Assembly (NCBI RefSeq): GCF_001612965.1
Contig: NZ_BDBL01000026.1
Span: 1-64,000 of the forward strand
Origin: Nocardia kruczakiae NBRC 101016
Lineage (GTDB): Bacteria > Actinomycetota > Actinomycetes > Mycobacteriales > Mycobacteriaceae
Direction of reading: 5' to 3'
DNA: 64,000 nt
Part shown: positions 43,450 through 50,638 of the stretch, piece after piece
Layout of the letters: each line of letters starts with the position of its first letter
How positions within the stretch are numbered: position 1 is the first letter of the stretch
Notes under the pieces: generated by a model
The model's input: the letters and a program-made list of their open reading frames with translations, nothing else
Told to the model about the DNA's origin: nothing
The model's database searches: none
Made by a program: the position numbers and the translations under genes

Positions 43450-44028
43450 TCACCCCGCGACGGGAATGGCACGCTCCACGATCGTGTGCACCAGTTCCGC
43501 GGCCCGCCGCTCGTCGAAAATGCCGGGGAGCGTGAGCCGTTCGAGGATGAGCCAGTTCAAGGCGAGGTACAGCAGCACCACGGCGTCCTCGTCGCCGGGC
43601 AGCTGCGACTCCCGAAAGTTGGCGATGTTGAAGTCCAGGTCCGCGCGGACTCGCTCGGTCAGCAGCGCCTGCAGTTCGGGACGCCGGGTGGCCTCCAGCC
43701 GCAGTTCGAGAATCGCGAGATAGCCGGTGCGGAAATGGAAGACGCGCTCGACCACCTCGGTCATGAGTTCGGTCATGCTCTCGCGGGTCTGCGGTCCACG
43801 CGATTTCGCCATCGCCTCCTCGCTCGGGATCAGCCGCTCGTAATAGCGGTTGCCGACCTGAACGAGCAGCGCATCCCGGTTGGGGAAGTAGTTGGATGCC
43901 GTTCCCGCCGGGACTCCCGCCTCCTGATCCACCGCCCGGAAGGTCAGCCCGCGAGCCCCCTCCCGGGCCAGGACCTCGATCGACGCATCCAGCAGAGCCT
44001 GCCGGCGTTCCGGATTCGTACGCACCAC
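43450..44028 (-). CDS. TetR-family regulator
   Basis: 192 residues from GTG at 44028, chosen because GGAG lies 9 nt upstream; an ATG five codons earlier has none. Helix-turn-helix: LTFRAVDQEAGVPAGTASNYFPNRDALL. The ligand domain contains RTGYLAILELRLEATRRPELQALLTERVRADLDFN, typical of TetR proteins with TetR_C domains. Inverted and direct repeats just upstream suggest autoregulation. The likely target is unclear: the divergent side has only tiny ORFs up to the MFS gene. Confidence 0.86.
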   Translation of the reverse strand: MVRTNPERRQALLDASIEVLAREGARGLTFRAVDQEAGVPAGTASNYFPNRDALLVQVGNRYYERLIPSEEAMAKSRGPQTRESMTELMTEVVERVFHFRTGYLAILELRLEATRRPELQALLTERVRADLDFNIANFRESQLPGDEDAVVLLYLALNWLILERLTLPGIFDERRAAELVHTIVERAIPVAG

Positions 44029-44044
44029 TTGACACCACTCCATC

Positions 44045-44085
44045 TGTAGTACTACGGTTCAAAACACTTCGATCAGAGTACTACA
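44045..44085. promoter_or_regulatory. TetR operator-like inverted repeat
   Basis: TGTAGTACT (44045-44053) and AGTACTACA (44077-44085) are perfect inverted copies 23 bp apart; the left arm lies in the local palindrome GTAGTACTAC. CGGTTCAAA occurs at about 44055 and again near 44093. All sit directly upstream of the TetR start, as expected for autorepression. Confidence 0.6.
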
Positions 44086-44283
44086 CCTGAGGCGGTTCAA
44101 ATATGCGAAAGCAGCACAAAACCTTCCCGGCCCAGGCCGACCAGCGGCGCTTCGTTACTCGCCCCGTTCCTCCGCCCACGGTCACCAACCCCAAGGGCGG
44201 GTGGCCCCGGCACGGCAGGCACGGGGCGCGGTAGCACACGACGGTGCGGGGTATTGCCGGATCGACCGTGCAACCGCCCGGAC

Positions 44284-44391
44284 CTAGCCGTGACTCGAAT
44301 CGTCGGTCAGTAGACGGTAGACGACGTATCCGAGGAACCATAGCGACAGCGCGATGGCAAGGTAGAAGATGATCTCGATCGCGAGCACCAT
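44284..44391 (-). CDS. 35-residue single-pass membrane protein
   Basis: ATG at 44391 with AAAGGAG at 6-nt spacing, TAG at 44284-44286. The product starts MVLAIEIIFYLAIALSLWFL and ends YRLLTDDSSHG: one hydrophobic helix of about 24 residues and a short charged tail. The ribosome site is among the best in the window, which argues that this tiny frame is translated. Size and topology recall KdpF-like or other small subunits that stabilise membrane complexes, but no partner is adjacent on the same strand. Confidence 0.6.
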   Translation of the reverse strand: MVLAIEIIFYLAIALSLWFLGYVVYRLLTDDSSHG

Positions 44392-44551
44392 CGAGGGCTC
44401 CTTTCCGCAGGTGTGGATGAAGAAATCAGTGGCACAACAGCCGGTTTCGACGTGTGCTCGGAGTCGATCGCATCGTTGAGTTCCGCCAACCTTCCCGGCA
44501 GCGCGAGCGCCGCCACCACGGCCCGCCCGCTGATGCCGGCGCCGCCGCCTA

Positions 44552-44764
44552 CTACGCGGGATCCGGAATTTCCGCCGTCACCAGTCCCGTCCGGTTCAGT
44601 TGCTGCCGGAGTCTGCGACGACCGCGGCTGATGTCGTACTTCTGCTCGGCCCAGGCGTGGAGCCGGTCGCTGTAGGTTCGCGCCGAATCCGGGCTGTCGA
44701 GGGCGAACTCCGCCGCCGCGTGACCCGCCGGCGAGACGAAGTGACCGCCGACGAACCATCCCAT
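44552..44764 (-). CDS. Short uncharacterised ORF or gene fragment
   Basis: 70 residues from ATG at 44764 (an upstream ATG at 44815 lies inside the operator repeat). It starts MGWFVGGHFVSPAGHAAAEF and includes RTYSDRLHAWAEQKYDISRG; composition is that of a folded helical protein rather than antisense noise, but I do not recognise the family and see no ribosome site. It lies in the relic region and may be the tail of a lost gene. The rest of 44392-44890 holds the operator repeat and nothing else I can identify. Confidence 0.3.
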   Translation of the reverse strand: MGWFVGGHFVSPAGHAAAEFALDSPDSARTYSDRLHAWAEQKYDISRGRRRLRQQLNRTGLVTAEIPDPA

Positions 44765-44802
44765 CCGGACGGCTGGCCCGTGAGCCGGCCAACTACGCCC
44801 TC

Positions 44803-44855
44803 TCGGTGATTGCATGGTTGTCTGATAAGCACATTAAGTGCATAGTTTGAGGGTC
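44803..44855. repeat. Operator/promoter repeat, copy 1 (before the MFS gene)
   Basis: 53 bp that recur at 47894-47946 with 47 identities in the same orientation. The core GATAAGCAC-ATTAA-GTGCATAG has an inverted pair AGCAC/GTGC(A/T). On the plus strand TTGTCT, a 17-bp spacer covering the dyad, and CATAGT form a promoter about 40 bp before the MFS ATG. Probably bound by the MarR protein encoded beside copy 2. Confidence 0.65.
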
Positions 44856-44890
44856 TGTTCCGCTCACCGTTCGAAAACGACGAGGTTACG

Positions 44891-46594
44891 ATGCCCCTCC
44901 CTCTCTCGACGGCGGACTCCTCCCCGCCCGACTCACGCCGCTGGATCGCCTTCGCGGTGGTGCTCGCCGCCGGATTCATGGATCTGCTGGACGTCACGAT
45001 CGTCAACGTGGCGCTGCCGAGTCTGCAGACCGATCTGCAAGCCCAGTATTCGCAGCTCGCGTGGGTCGTAGCGGCGTACGTGGTTTCTTTCGCGGCCGTA
45101 CTGATCACGGGTGGCCGCTTGGGCGACATCTACGGCCGCAAGCGCATTTTCCTGATCGGCATGGCCGGATTCACGCTGGCGTCGCTCGCCTGCGGTGTCA
45201 GCACCAGTCCCTCGATGCTCATCGGATCGCGGTTCGTCCAAGGCGTGTTCGCCGCACTGATGGTGCCTCAGATTTTGGCCACCATTCGGGTGACGTTCCC
45301 GAAAGAGGAACGCGGAAAGGCGATCGCGCTGTACGGCGGTGTCTCGGGGTCGGCGTCCGCGGTCGGCCTGTCACTGGGCGGCCTGTTGGTCCAGGCCGAT
45401 CTGCTCGGCCTGAGCTGGCGTCCGATCTTCCTCGTCAACGTGCCGGTCGGCATCATCGCGCTGGTCGTGGCGGCCGCGGTGATGCGGGATTCGCGTTCGG
45501 CGGCCGCGCCGCGACTGGACGTCCCCGGCATGGTGCTCGCGATCACGGCCGTGCTGCTGCTCGTCTATCCGCTCACCGAGGGTCGCCGATTGCACTGGCC
45601 TGCTTGGACATTCCTCATGATGGCCGCGGCGGCAGTGGTGTTCGGCGTGTTCATCGCCTATGAGCGGTGGCGAACGCGCAAGTCCGGTTCACCACTGATC
45701 GAACTCGCGCTGTTCCGTTCGCGTCCCTTCGCCGTCGGGCTCGTCGCCTGGATGCTGTTCTGGATCGGATTCGGCGGCTTCTTCCTCGTGTGGACACTGT
45801 TCATGCAGGAGGGTCTGGGCTGGACGCCCATGCGGGCAGGGCTGACCGCGGTGTTCTTCGCCGTCGGCGCCGGTATGGGAGCGGGCCTTTCGGCGAATAC
45901 GCTGGCACCGAAATTCGGACGCCGAGTGCTCGTCGGGGGCGGCCTGGTCACCATTGCCGGGCTGTCGCTCTACAGTGTGATGACGGCGCACTACGAAGGC
46001 GCGTTCGCGTCGTGGCAGATGATTTTCCCGCTGATCGTCACCGGTCTCGGATTCGGCGCGGTGCTGGCGCCGACCATCGACCTGCTCCTCGGTCAGGTAC
46101 CCGCCGACGAGGCCGGCAGTGCGTCCGGAGTGCTCAGCGCGGCACAGCAATTGGGCTTGGCACTCGGGGTCGCGCTGGTCGGCGTCGTATTCTTCACCCA
46201 GTTGGACCACGATTCGGCGCGCGGCACCGACGCGGTGACACCGCAGGCCCGCGCCGAGCTGACCGCGCAGGGTCTTCCCGAGTCCGCGCAGGACGCCGTA
46301 CTGGCGAATTTCCGGGCGTGCGTCGGAGACCGCTCGGCGCAGATGGATCCGACCGTGGTGCCGGACAGCTGCCGCGTGGACCCGGCGAAGGCCTCACCCG
46401 CACTGGCACAGACGCTGTCGGACGCGGGAAAGCAAGCAAATACGGTCAACTTCGCGCATACCTTCGCCTACACGCTGTGGTTCGGCGTGGCACTGATGGT
46501 GCTGGTGTGCCTGGGCTTCCTGGCGCTGCCCAAGGATGCCCGCGTGGAACACCACGAACTCGACGAGCCGGACGACGAACTGGTTCGAGTGTGA
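44891..46594 (+). CDS. DHA2-family MFS drug exporter (14 helices)
   Basis: 567 residues from ATG at 44891 with GAGG 5 nt upstream. Motif C-like and motif A blocks are present: GFMDLLDVTIVNVALPSLQ (TM1, Asp), GGRLGDIYGRKRIFLIG (motif A) and GVSGSASAVGLSLGGLLV. About 14 helices and the EmrB/QacA order, with a large extracytoplasmic loop (about 430-520) carrying two Cys (GDRSAQMDPTVVPDSC region). Such pumps export aromatic polyketides and other hydrophobic drugs by proton antiport. It carries the same 53-bp promoter repeat as the MarR gene, and stands next to fragments of an aromatic polyketide cluster. Confidence 0.92.
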   Translation: MPLPLSTADSSPPDSRRWIAFAVVLAAGFMDLLDVTIVNVALPSLQTDLQAQYSQLAWVVAAYVVSFAAVLITGGRLGDIYGRKRIFLIGMAGFTLASLACGVSTSPSMLIGSRFVQGVFAALMVPQILATIRVTFPKEERGKAIALYGGVSGSASAVGLSLGGLLVQADLLGLSWRPIFLVNVPVGIIALVVAAAVMRDSRSAAAPRLDVPGMVLAITAVLLLVYPLTEGRRLHWPAWTFLMMAAAAVVFGVFIAYERWRTRKSGSPLIELALFRSRPFAVGLVAWMLFWIGFGGFFLVWTLFMQEGLGWTPMRAGLTAVFFAVGAGMGAGLSANTLAPKFGRRVLVGGGLVTIAGLSLYSVMTAHYEGAFASWQMIFPLIVTGLGFGAVLAPTIDLLLGQVPADEAGSASGVLSAAQQLGLALGVALVGVVFFTQLDHDSARGTDAVTPQARAELTAQGLPESAQDAVLANFRACVGDRSAQMDPTVVPDSCRVDPAKASPALAQTLSDAGKQANTVNFAHTFAYTLWFGVALMVLVCLGFLALPKDARVEHHELDEPDDELVRV

Positions 46595-46653
46595 TCACAT
46601 CGGTTCCCGCCGGGAATGCTCGCTCGACGCGGCCGGTGCCGCGTCTGAGCGGG

Positions 46654-47235
46654 CTACCCGATCTCCTCGTCCTGCTCCGCCGGGACGGACGGCGCCGAAG
46701 CGCGGGCGGAACCGGATTCGCCGCTCGGGCGATCGCGTCCCGCATCACATTTCACGAGCACCCCGCTGATCATGCTCGCCAGCCGGGAGTGCACCGCCGG
46801 GATACGCATCAACTCGGTCATCAACTCCCGGACCGGTTCCACCTCGGGGCCGCCCAGGAGGAGCGCCGTCTGCGCGCGAATATTGGCCAAGGTGCGGGCA
46901 CCGGCCGGATGACGCTCGTGGTGATAGCCGTCGAGGAGTTCGTCGTCACCCACAGCGCGCACCCGTCCGGCCAATCGTCCGCCGAGTTCTGCGGCGTCGT
47001 GCAGTCCGAGGTTCAGCGCCTGCCCGCCCACCGGCATCTGCCGGTGCGCGGCATCGCCGGCCAGCAGGATCCTCCCCCTGCGGTACTGCGTCACCTGTCT
47101 GCTCGTATTGTCGAAAGCATTGCACCACAGGGGTTTCCCGTGACCGATCGACTCACCGGTGACCAGCGACCAGGCCGACGCGATCTCGTCGAAGTCCGGG
47201 TCGGCGGTAACCGCGCCGAATGTCGGCCCCGGTAG
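46654..47235 (-). pseudogene. FAD aromatic hydroxylase, C-terminal fragment
   Basis: Reading the minus strand gives PGPTFGAVTADPDFDEIASA, WSLVTGESIGHGKPLW, then RQVTQYRRGRILLAGDAAHR and QMPVGGQALNLGLHDAAELG, up to a stop at 46654. This is the second half of a PheA/TfdB-type FAD monooxygenase, with the diagnostic GDAAH flavin motif and the QMPVGGQALN version typical of angucycline and anthracycline oxygenases. The N-terminal FAD loop half is missing: upstream the sequence switches to ketosynthase. The C-terminal thioredoxin-like domain is also shortened. No plausible start; inactive. Confidence 0.75.
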
Positions 47236-47369
47236 GCGTTGCTGCGGGTGGCGTAGCCCGCGATCTCGGCATAGATGTGGGCGCCACGTCGCCGGGCCGC
47301 CTCCAACTCCTCCAACTCCTCCAGCACGACCATCCGCCGGCCGGGCGACGGCACCGGTAAGGACGCGAA
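47236..47369 (-). pseudogene. Beta-ketoacyl synthase fragment
   Basis: On the minus strand the frame around 47354-47285 reads VVLEELEELEAARRRGAHIY and AEIAGYATRSNAYRG. This closely matches the segment after the active site of FabF-like and type II PKS ketosynthases (VLEELEHA-ARGA-IYAE(V/I)-GY). About 40 codons survive, directly followed in another frame by the FAD hydroxylase fragment and preceded by the end of the MarR gene. No active-site Cys. A deletion remnant. Confidence 0.6.
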
Positions 47370-47849
47370 TCAGCAGGTCGGACCCATACCGCGGCTGAGG
47401 CCGGGATGCACACCGGGCGCGAGGCCCGCGCCCGCAACGACCTTGTCCAACAGCTCGCGCAGGACGGCTTGCTCACCGGGCTCCAGCGGCTCTTGAATAC
47501 TGTCGTCCAGTTCGCGCACGATCGGTTCGACCTGCAACAACATCTCCTGCCCGGCGGGCAGCAGATGCACCGCGTGCGCGCGCCGGTCGGCAGGGTGTCG
47601 GCGTCGCTCCACGAACCCGCGTTTCTCCAGGTCGTCGACGAGTCCGACCATGACATTGCGGTGAATCCGCAGCGTGTCGCACAGTTGTTGTTGCGATTGG
47701 CCGTCGTGGGCCTGCAACAGCTTCAACGTACTGAAGTGGCGTGGCCCGATGCCCAGCGGCGCGAGCGCGTCGCCGAACCGAAACGCGATGTGATAGCCCA
47801 GCTGCCCGATCAGGAAGGACGTCCGCTCGGACAGCGGAGGAAACGACAT
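47370..47849 (-). CDS. MarR-family transcriptional regulator
   Basis: 159 residues from ATG at 47849 (GAGGG 4 nt upstream); GTG at 47864 would add five residues. Winged helix: QSQQQLCDTLRIHRNVMVGLVDDLEKRGFVERRRHPADRRAHAV, with the DxR wing. Dimerisation helices at both ends (FLIGQLGYHIAFRFGDAL). MarR proteins repress efflux genes until they bind aromatic ligands. A 53-bp element upstream is nearly identical to the one before the MFS exporter gene 3 kb away, so I infer that it controls itself and that pump. It is intact amid broken genes. Confidence 0.88.
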   Translation of the reverse strand: MSFPPLSERTSFLIGQLGYHIAFRFGDALAPLGIGPRHFSTLKLLQAHDGQSQQQLCDTLRIHRNVMVGLVDDLEKRGFVERRRHPADRRAHAVHLLPAGQEMLLQVEPIVRELDDSIQEPLEPGEQAVLRELLDKVVAGAGLAPGVHPGLSRGMGPTC

Positions 47850-47893
47850 ATCACCCTCGGCCACCCCGTCAGCATACCTCCGACTGAGACCCT

Positions 47894-47946
47894 TCGGTGA
47901 TTGCCCGGTTGCCTGATAAGCACTTTAGGTGCATAGTTTGGGGGTC
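47894..47946. repeat. Operator/promoter repeat, copy 2 (before the MarR gene)
   Basis: Direct repeat of 44803-44855 (6 differences in 53 bp). The core is GATAAGCAC-TTTAG-GTGCATAG. On the plus strand TTGCCT, 17 bp and CATAGT form a promoter that now leads into the truncated SnoaL-like gene; on the minus strand it lies 45 bp upstream of the MarR start. Probable MarR operator serving a divergent pair. Confidence 0.65.
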
Positions 47947-48107
47947 GCCGTATCACTGACCGCGCATCCGGCACCACGCGTACCCATGTACCCGGGTGCG
48001 GCGACCGATGCAAGCGGGGCAGGGCTGGTCGAGCCATGACCCGGCGCTACCGAACGAACCGGTGCGCGAACATATTTGCCCCCACCGACCTGCGAAGGAG
48101 CGATGAA

Positions 48108-48300
48108 GTGACGGCGGTTGTGAGCCAGGGCGAACTGTACGCGGAGGTGCAGCAGTTCTACGCCGACCAGATGCAGCGCCTGGACGAACGCGACTTCACG
48201 GCGTTCGCGCAGACCTTCGTCGAGGACGGCGAACTCGCCCACGCCGGCCCGCAGCCGCCCGCGCGCACCCGAGCGGGCATAGTCGCGGTCCTCACCGCGG
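48108..48300 (+). pseudogene. ActVI-A/SnoaL-like protein, N-terminal fragment
   Basis: GTG at 48108 has AAGGAG at 7-nt spacing and copy 2 of the operator repeat as promoter. The frame reads TAVVSQGELYAEVQQFYADQ, MQRLDERDFTAFAQTFVEDG, ELAHAGPQPPARTRAGIVAV, the start of the NTF2-like proteins associated with type II PKS clusters. Homology stops near 48300, where the DNA continues as the antisense of a response-regulator fragment; the frame then runs on without meaning to 48641. The 5' end and expression signals are intact, the C-terminal half is lost. Confidence 0.7.
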
Positions 48301-48319
48301 ACGCCGGCGGTTTTCATCG

Positions 48320-48542
48320 CCCCGTCGCCGACGAACCGGAAGCCGATGCCCCGCACCGTCGCGATCCACTCACCGCCGCCCAATTTCCGGCGCAAGGTAT
48401 TGACGTGGGTGTCGAGGGTGCGACTGGGCCACGAACCGTCCCAGATCTGCTCCATGATGGCGCTGCGGGTAACCACCTCGCGCGGCCTGGACGCGAGCAT
48501 CAGGAGCAGATCGAACTCCCTTCTGGTCGCCGGGCTCACGCA
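48320..48542 (-). pseudogene. OmpR-type winged-helix fragment
   Basis: The minus strand encodes LSxATRREFDLLLMLASRPR, EVVTRSAIMEQIWDG, LDTHVNTLRRKLGGGEWIAT and VRGIGFRFVG: a nearly complete Trans_reg_C winged helix. The receiver domain that should precede it is absent; upstream are the terminator and tRNA. Downstream it runs into the SnoaL-like fragment with no stop at the natural end. OmpR-type activators (JadR1-like) are regular members of angucycline clusters, which fits the neighbours. Probably non-functional. Confidence 0.7.
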
Positions 48543-48561
48543 GGCACCGGACCAACGAAAA

Positions 48562-48590
48562 CGGTCCCGGAACCTGTGGTTCCGGGACCG
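48562..48590 (-). terminator. tRNA transcript terminator, copy 1
   Basis: GGTCCCGGAACC (48563-48574) and GGTTCCGGGACC (48578-48589) form a perfect 12-bp stem with a 3-nt loop, extended by one C-G pair, followed on the minus strand by GTTTTCG. It lies 10 nt downstream of the tRNA gene. Confidence 0.85.
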
Positions 48591-48600
48591 CACTCCCTAG

Positions 48601-48674
48601 TAGCGGGGACAGGATTTGAACCTGCGACCTCTGGGTTATGAGCCCAGCGAGCTACCGAGCTGCTCCACCCCGCG
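48601..48674 (-). tRNA. Initiator tRNA-Met (CAU), copy 1
   Basis: 74 nt on the minus strand, starting CGCGGGGTGGAGCAGCTCGG. The anticodon arm CTGGG-CTCATAA-CCCAG has anticodon CAT and the three consecutive G:C pairs that mark initiator tRNAs. Position 1 (C) faces U72, so the end pair is unpaired, another initiator feature. T-arm loop GTTCAAATC is normal. CCA is not encoded. A second copy lies at 51516-51589. Confidence 0.93.
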
Positions 48675-48742
48675 TCGGTATGTCCAACCCTACGCAACCG
48701 GCCGGAGAAAACCAAAACGCCTGGTGGCGGCGCATGGATCGC

Positions 48743-50446
48743 TCATTCCGCGGCGAATTCGGCGAGTCCCGCCGACACCGCTTCCGGGTGACCGCCGTTC
48801 TGCGTCGCGGCGGCGGTGAGGACGTCGAGGTGGTTGTAGCCGGGTAGTTCGGTGACCCGGTCGCGCGGGTTGCCGGAATCTGCGACCGGGATGCCGCCGC
48901 TACCACGGAAGGTGCGGATCGGGTTGCGGTTCACCCCGTCGAGATGAATGTGGTTGTGCGCGAACGACGGTGCCGAGGTCTGTTGCAGGTCGACCGCGAG
49001 CCGGCTCGGGAAATACCACTCGGTGAAGTCGAGGGGCGGCTCGCAGAGGCTGCGGGCCAGTTCGTGGATGGAGCTCACCTCGTTGTCCGGACCGGTGTAG
49101 GGCGCGGCTTCGAGGGACGTCAGCGCCGCGACGTCGTCGTAGTCCGCCCAGCGATAGACCGTATTCGGGTCGTAGACCGTGGGAGACACCTTCGGGGCGT
49201 CGCCGAACATCCGCAGCGCCAGGGGGCTGCGTGCCACCGCGTCCGGAACCGGAAAGGTCTTGGGCCCCACGGGTCCGCCGGTGACGAATCCGAGGCTGGC
49301 CTGCAGGAAACCCAGCGGCTGCGAATTGTCGTCGAGGATGGCGCCGAGGACCGCGGCGTTGGTCGCGGTCAGCGTGCGCACCTCCGGATTGCCGGTGGCG
49401 AACATCGCCGCGTTCTGCGACAGCAGGGTCCGCAACGTCCACGTGATGTTCGGATTGTCGGGTAGCCGATTCACCAGATCGTTCACGCCGTCGGGGCGCA
49501 GCCGCGCCGCGAGTCCGGCCAGCGCGAGAAGGTTGGTGGTTTCCGGGTTGATCACCGCGGGCAGTCGCAGGACCGGAAGCGCCGTATCCAGTTGCCACGA
49601 AACGGTTTCCACCGGTGCGGCCACCGCGGACGGCAGTTCGGGCAGCTCGACACCGCGCATGCTCAGGCCCGCGGCGATGGTGGTGTCGAGCGCGAAATAG
49701 CCGGAGCACTGGTTGTATCCGGCGTCGTCGGTGGTGGCGGGGTCGCCGTCGAAATCCCATTCCGCGAAATATCCGGTGATGAACCCGCCCAGCGAATGTC
49801 CGCCGCACAGCACCTTCTGCTTGCGGACACGCTGATCCGGGAATTCGGCGCGCAGTACGTCGTATTCGTCGCGCAACGTCTGCGCGAGTCCCTGGTCGCG
49901 CAACCACTCCGTCGCCGCGCCGTCGGCGAATCCGGCGAATCGACGACCGTCCACCTCGGCGTCGTGGAAGTAGTAGTTCGTCGCGGTGTCGAAGGAACCG
50001 GTCCGCAGCGCGGCCTGGACGCCGGTGTGGTCCTCGAGGCAGTTCGAGCGCCGGTCCAGAGCCCAGAACTCGACGTGCCGCCCCCTGGCGGCAGCCTGCG
50101 CAACGGTATTGCGCGCCACGCTGTCGAAGGCGCCGGATCCCTCGAAAATGCCGGGTTGCGCCACCAGCACGCGGTCGGCATCGGCGGCGTCCGGCGGCCC
50201 GTCCGCCGAGCGCCACCGCAGATAGGACAGGGTGTCGCAGGCCGCGGGATGCGGCGGGCTGCCCGGTGGCAGCGGCGCGGCGAGGGTGACCACCGACGAG
50301 ACGACGGAACTCACCGGCGACGAGGTCGAATAGACCGATTCCCAGCGCCCCGGCGGCTCGGCGCGGGCGGCCGTCACCGTGGACATACTCGCGACGGCCG
50401 CCAGCGCAACCGTCAACGCGGACAAGCCGTTTCGCCGAAACCGCAT
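48743..50446 (-). CDS. Secreted alpha/beta hydrolase
   Basis: 567 residues from ATG at 50446 behind AAGGA (7 nt). A signal peptide (RFRRNGLSALTVALAAVASMSTVTAARA) is cleaved near residue 30. Nucleophile elbow GGHSLGG (Ser about 214), with GYNHLDVLTAAA near the C-terminus supplying the His. LVAQPGIFEGSGAFDSVARN (about 95-115) and CGGHSLGGFITGYFAEWDFD suggest a large lipase-like fold found in exported actinobacterial hydrolases. Two Cys pairs fit extracellular disulfides. The substrate is unknown. It sits alone between the two tRNA genes, in the same orientation as them. Confidence 0.8.
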   Translation of the reverse strand: MRFRRNGLSALTVALAAVASMSTVTAARAEPPGRWESVYSTSSPVSSVVSSVVTLAAPLPPGSPPHPAACDTLSYLRWRSADGPPDAADADRVLVAQPGIFEGSGAFDSVARNTVAQAAARGRHVEFWALDRRSNCLEDHTGVQAALRTGSFDTATNYYFHDAEVDGRRFAGFADGAATEWLRDQGLAQTLRDEYDVLRAEFPDQRVRKQKVLCGGHSLGGFITGYFAEWDFDGDPATTDDAGYNQCSGYFALDTTIAAGLSMRGVELPELPSAVAAPVETVSWQLDTALPVLRLPAVINPETTNLLALAGLAARLRPDGVNDLVNRLPDNPNITWTLRTLLSQNAAMFATGNPEVRTLTATNAAVLGAILDDNSQPLGFLQASLGFVTGGPVGPKTFPVPDAVARSPLALRMFGDAPKVSPTVYDPNTVYRWADYDDVAALTSLEAAPYTGPDNEVSSIHELARSLCEPPLDFTEWYFPSRLAVDLQQTSAPSFAHNHIHLDGVNRNPIRTFRGSGGIPVADSGNPRDRVTELPGYNHLDVLTAAATQNGGHPEAVSAGLAEFAAE

Positions 50447-50638
50447 CCGCCCATCCTTCCGCCGATCGCGGTCATCGAACCGCAGCGCACGAACGACGCT
50501 CCCGCTTCGGGCCGATATCCGGAACATGTCACAACAGCGGCGAGGCGGCCTCGGTATCCGTCACAACCGTGGCGGTCCATCGGCGCACGGTGATCGCAAC
50601 GATGGAGCTCGCCCGCCGCGGGACGCCACACTGTCCGG

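Noticed and set aside
44103..44234. 43-codon plus-strand ORF divergent from the TetR gene
   Set aside because: No ribosome site, Pro/Arg-rich and no homology that I recognise; probably chance.
44307..44792. 161-codon minus ORF
   Set aside because: Composition of random GC-rich translation; it overlaps two better supported short frames.
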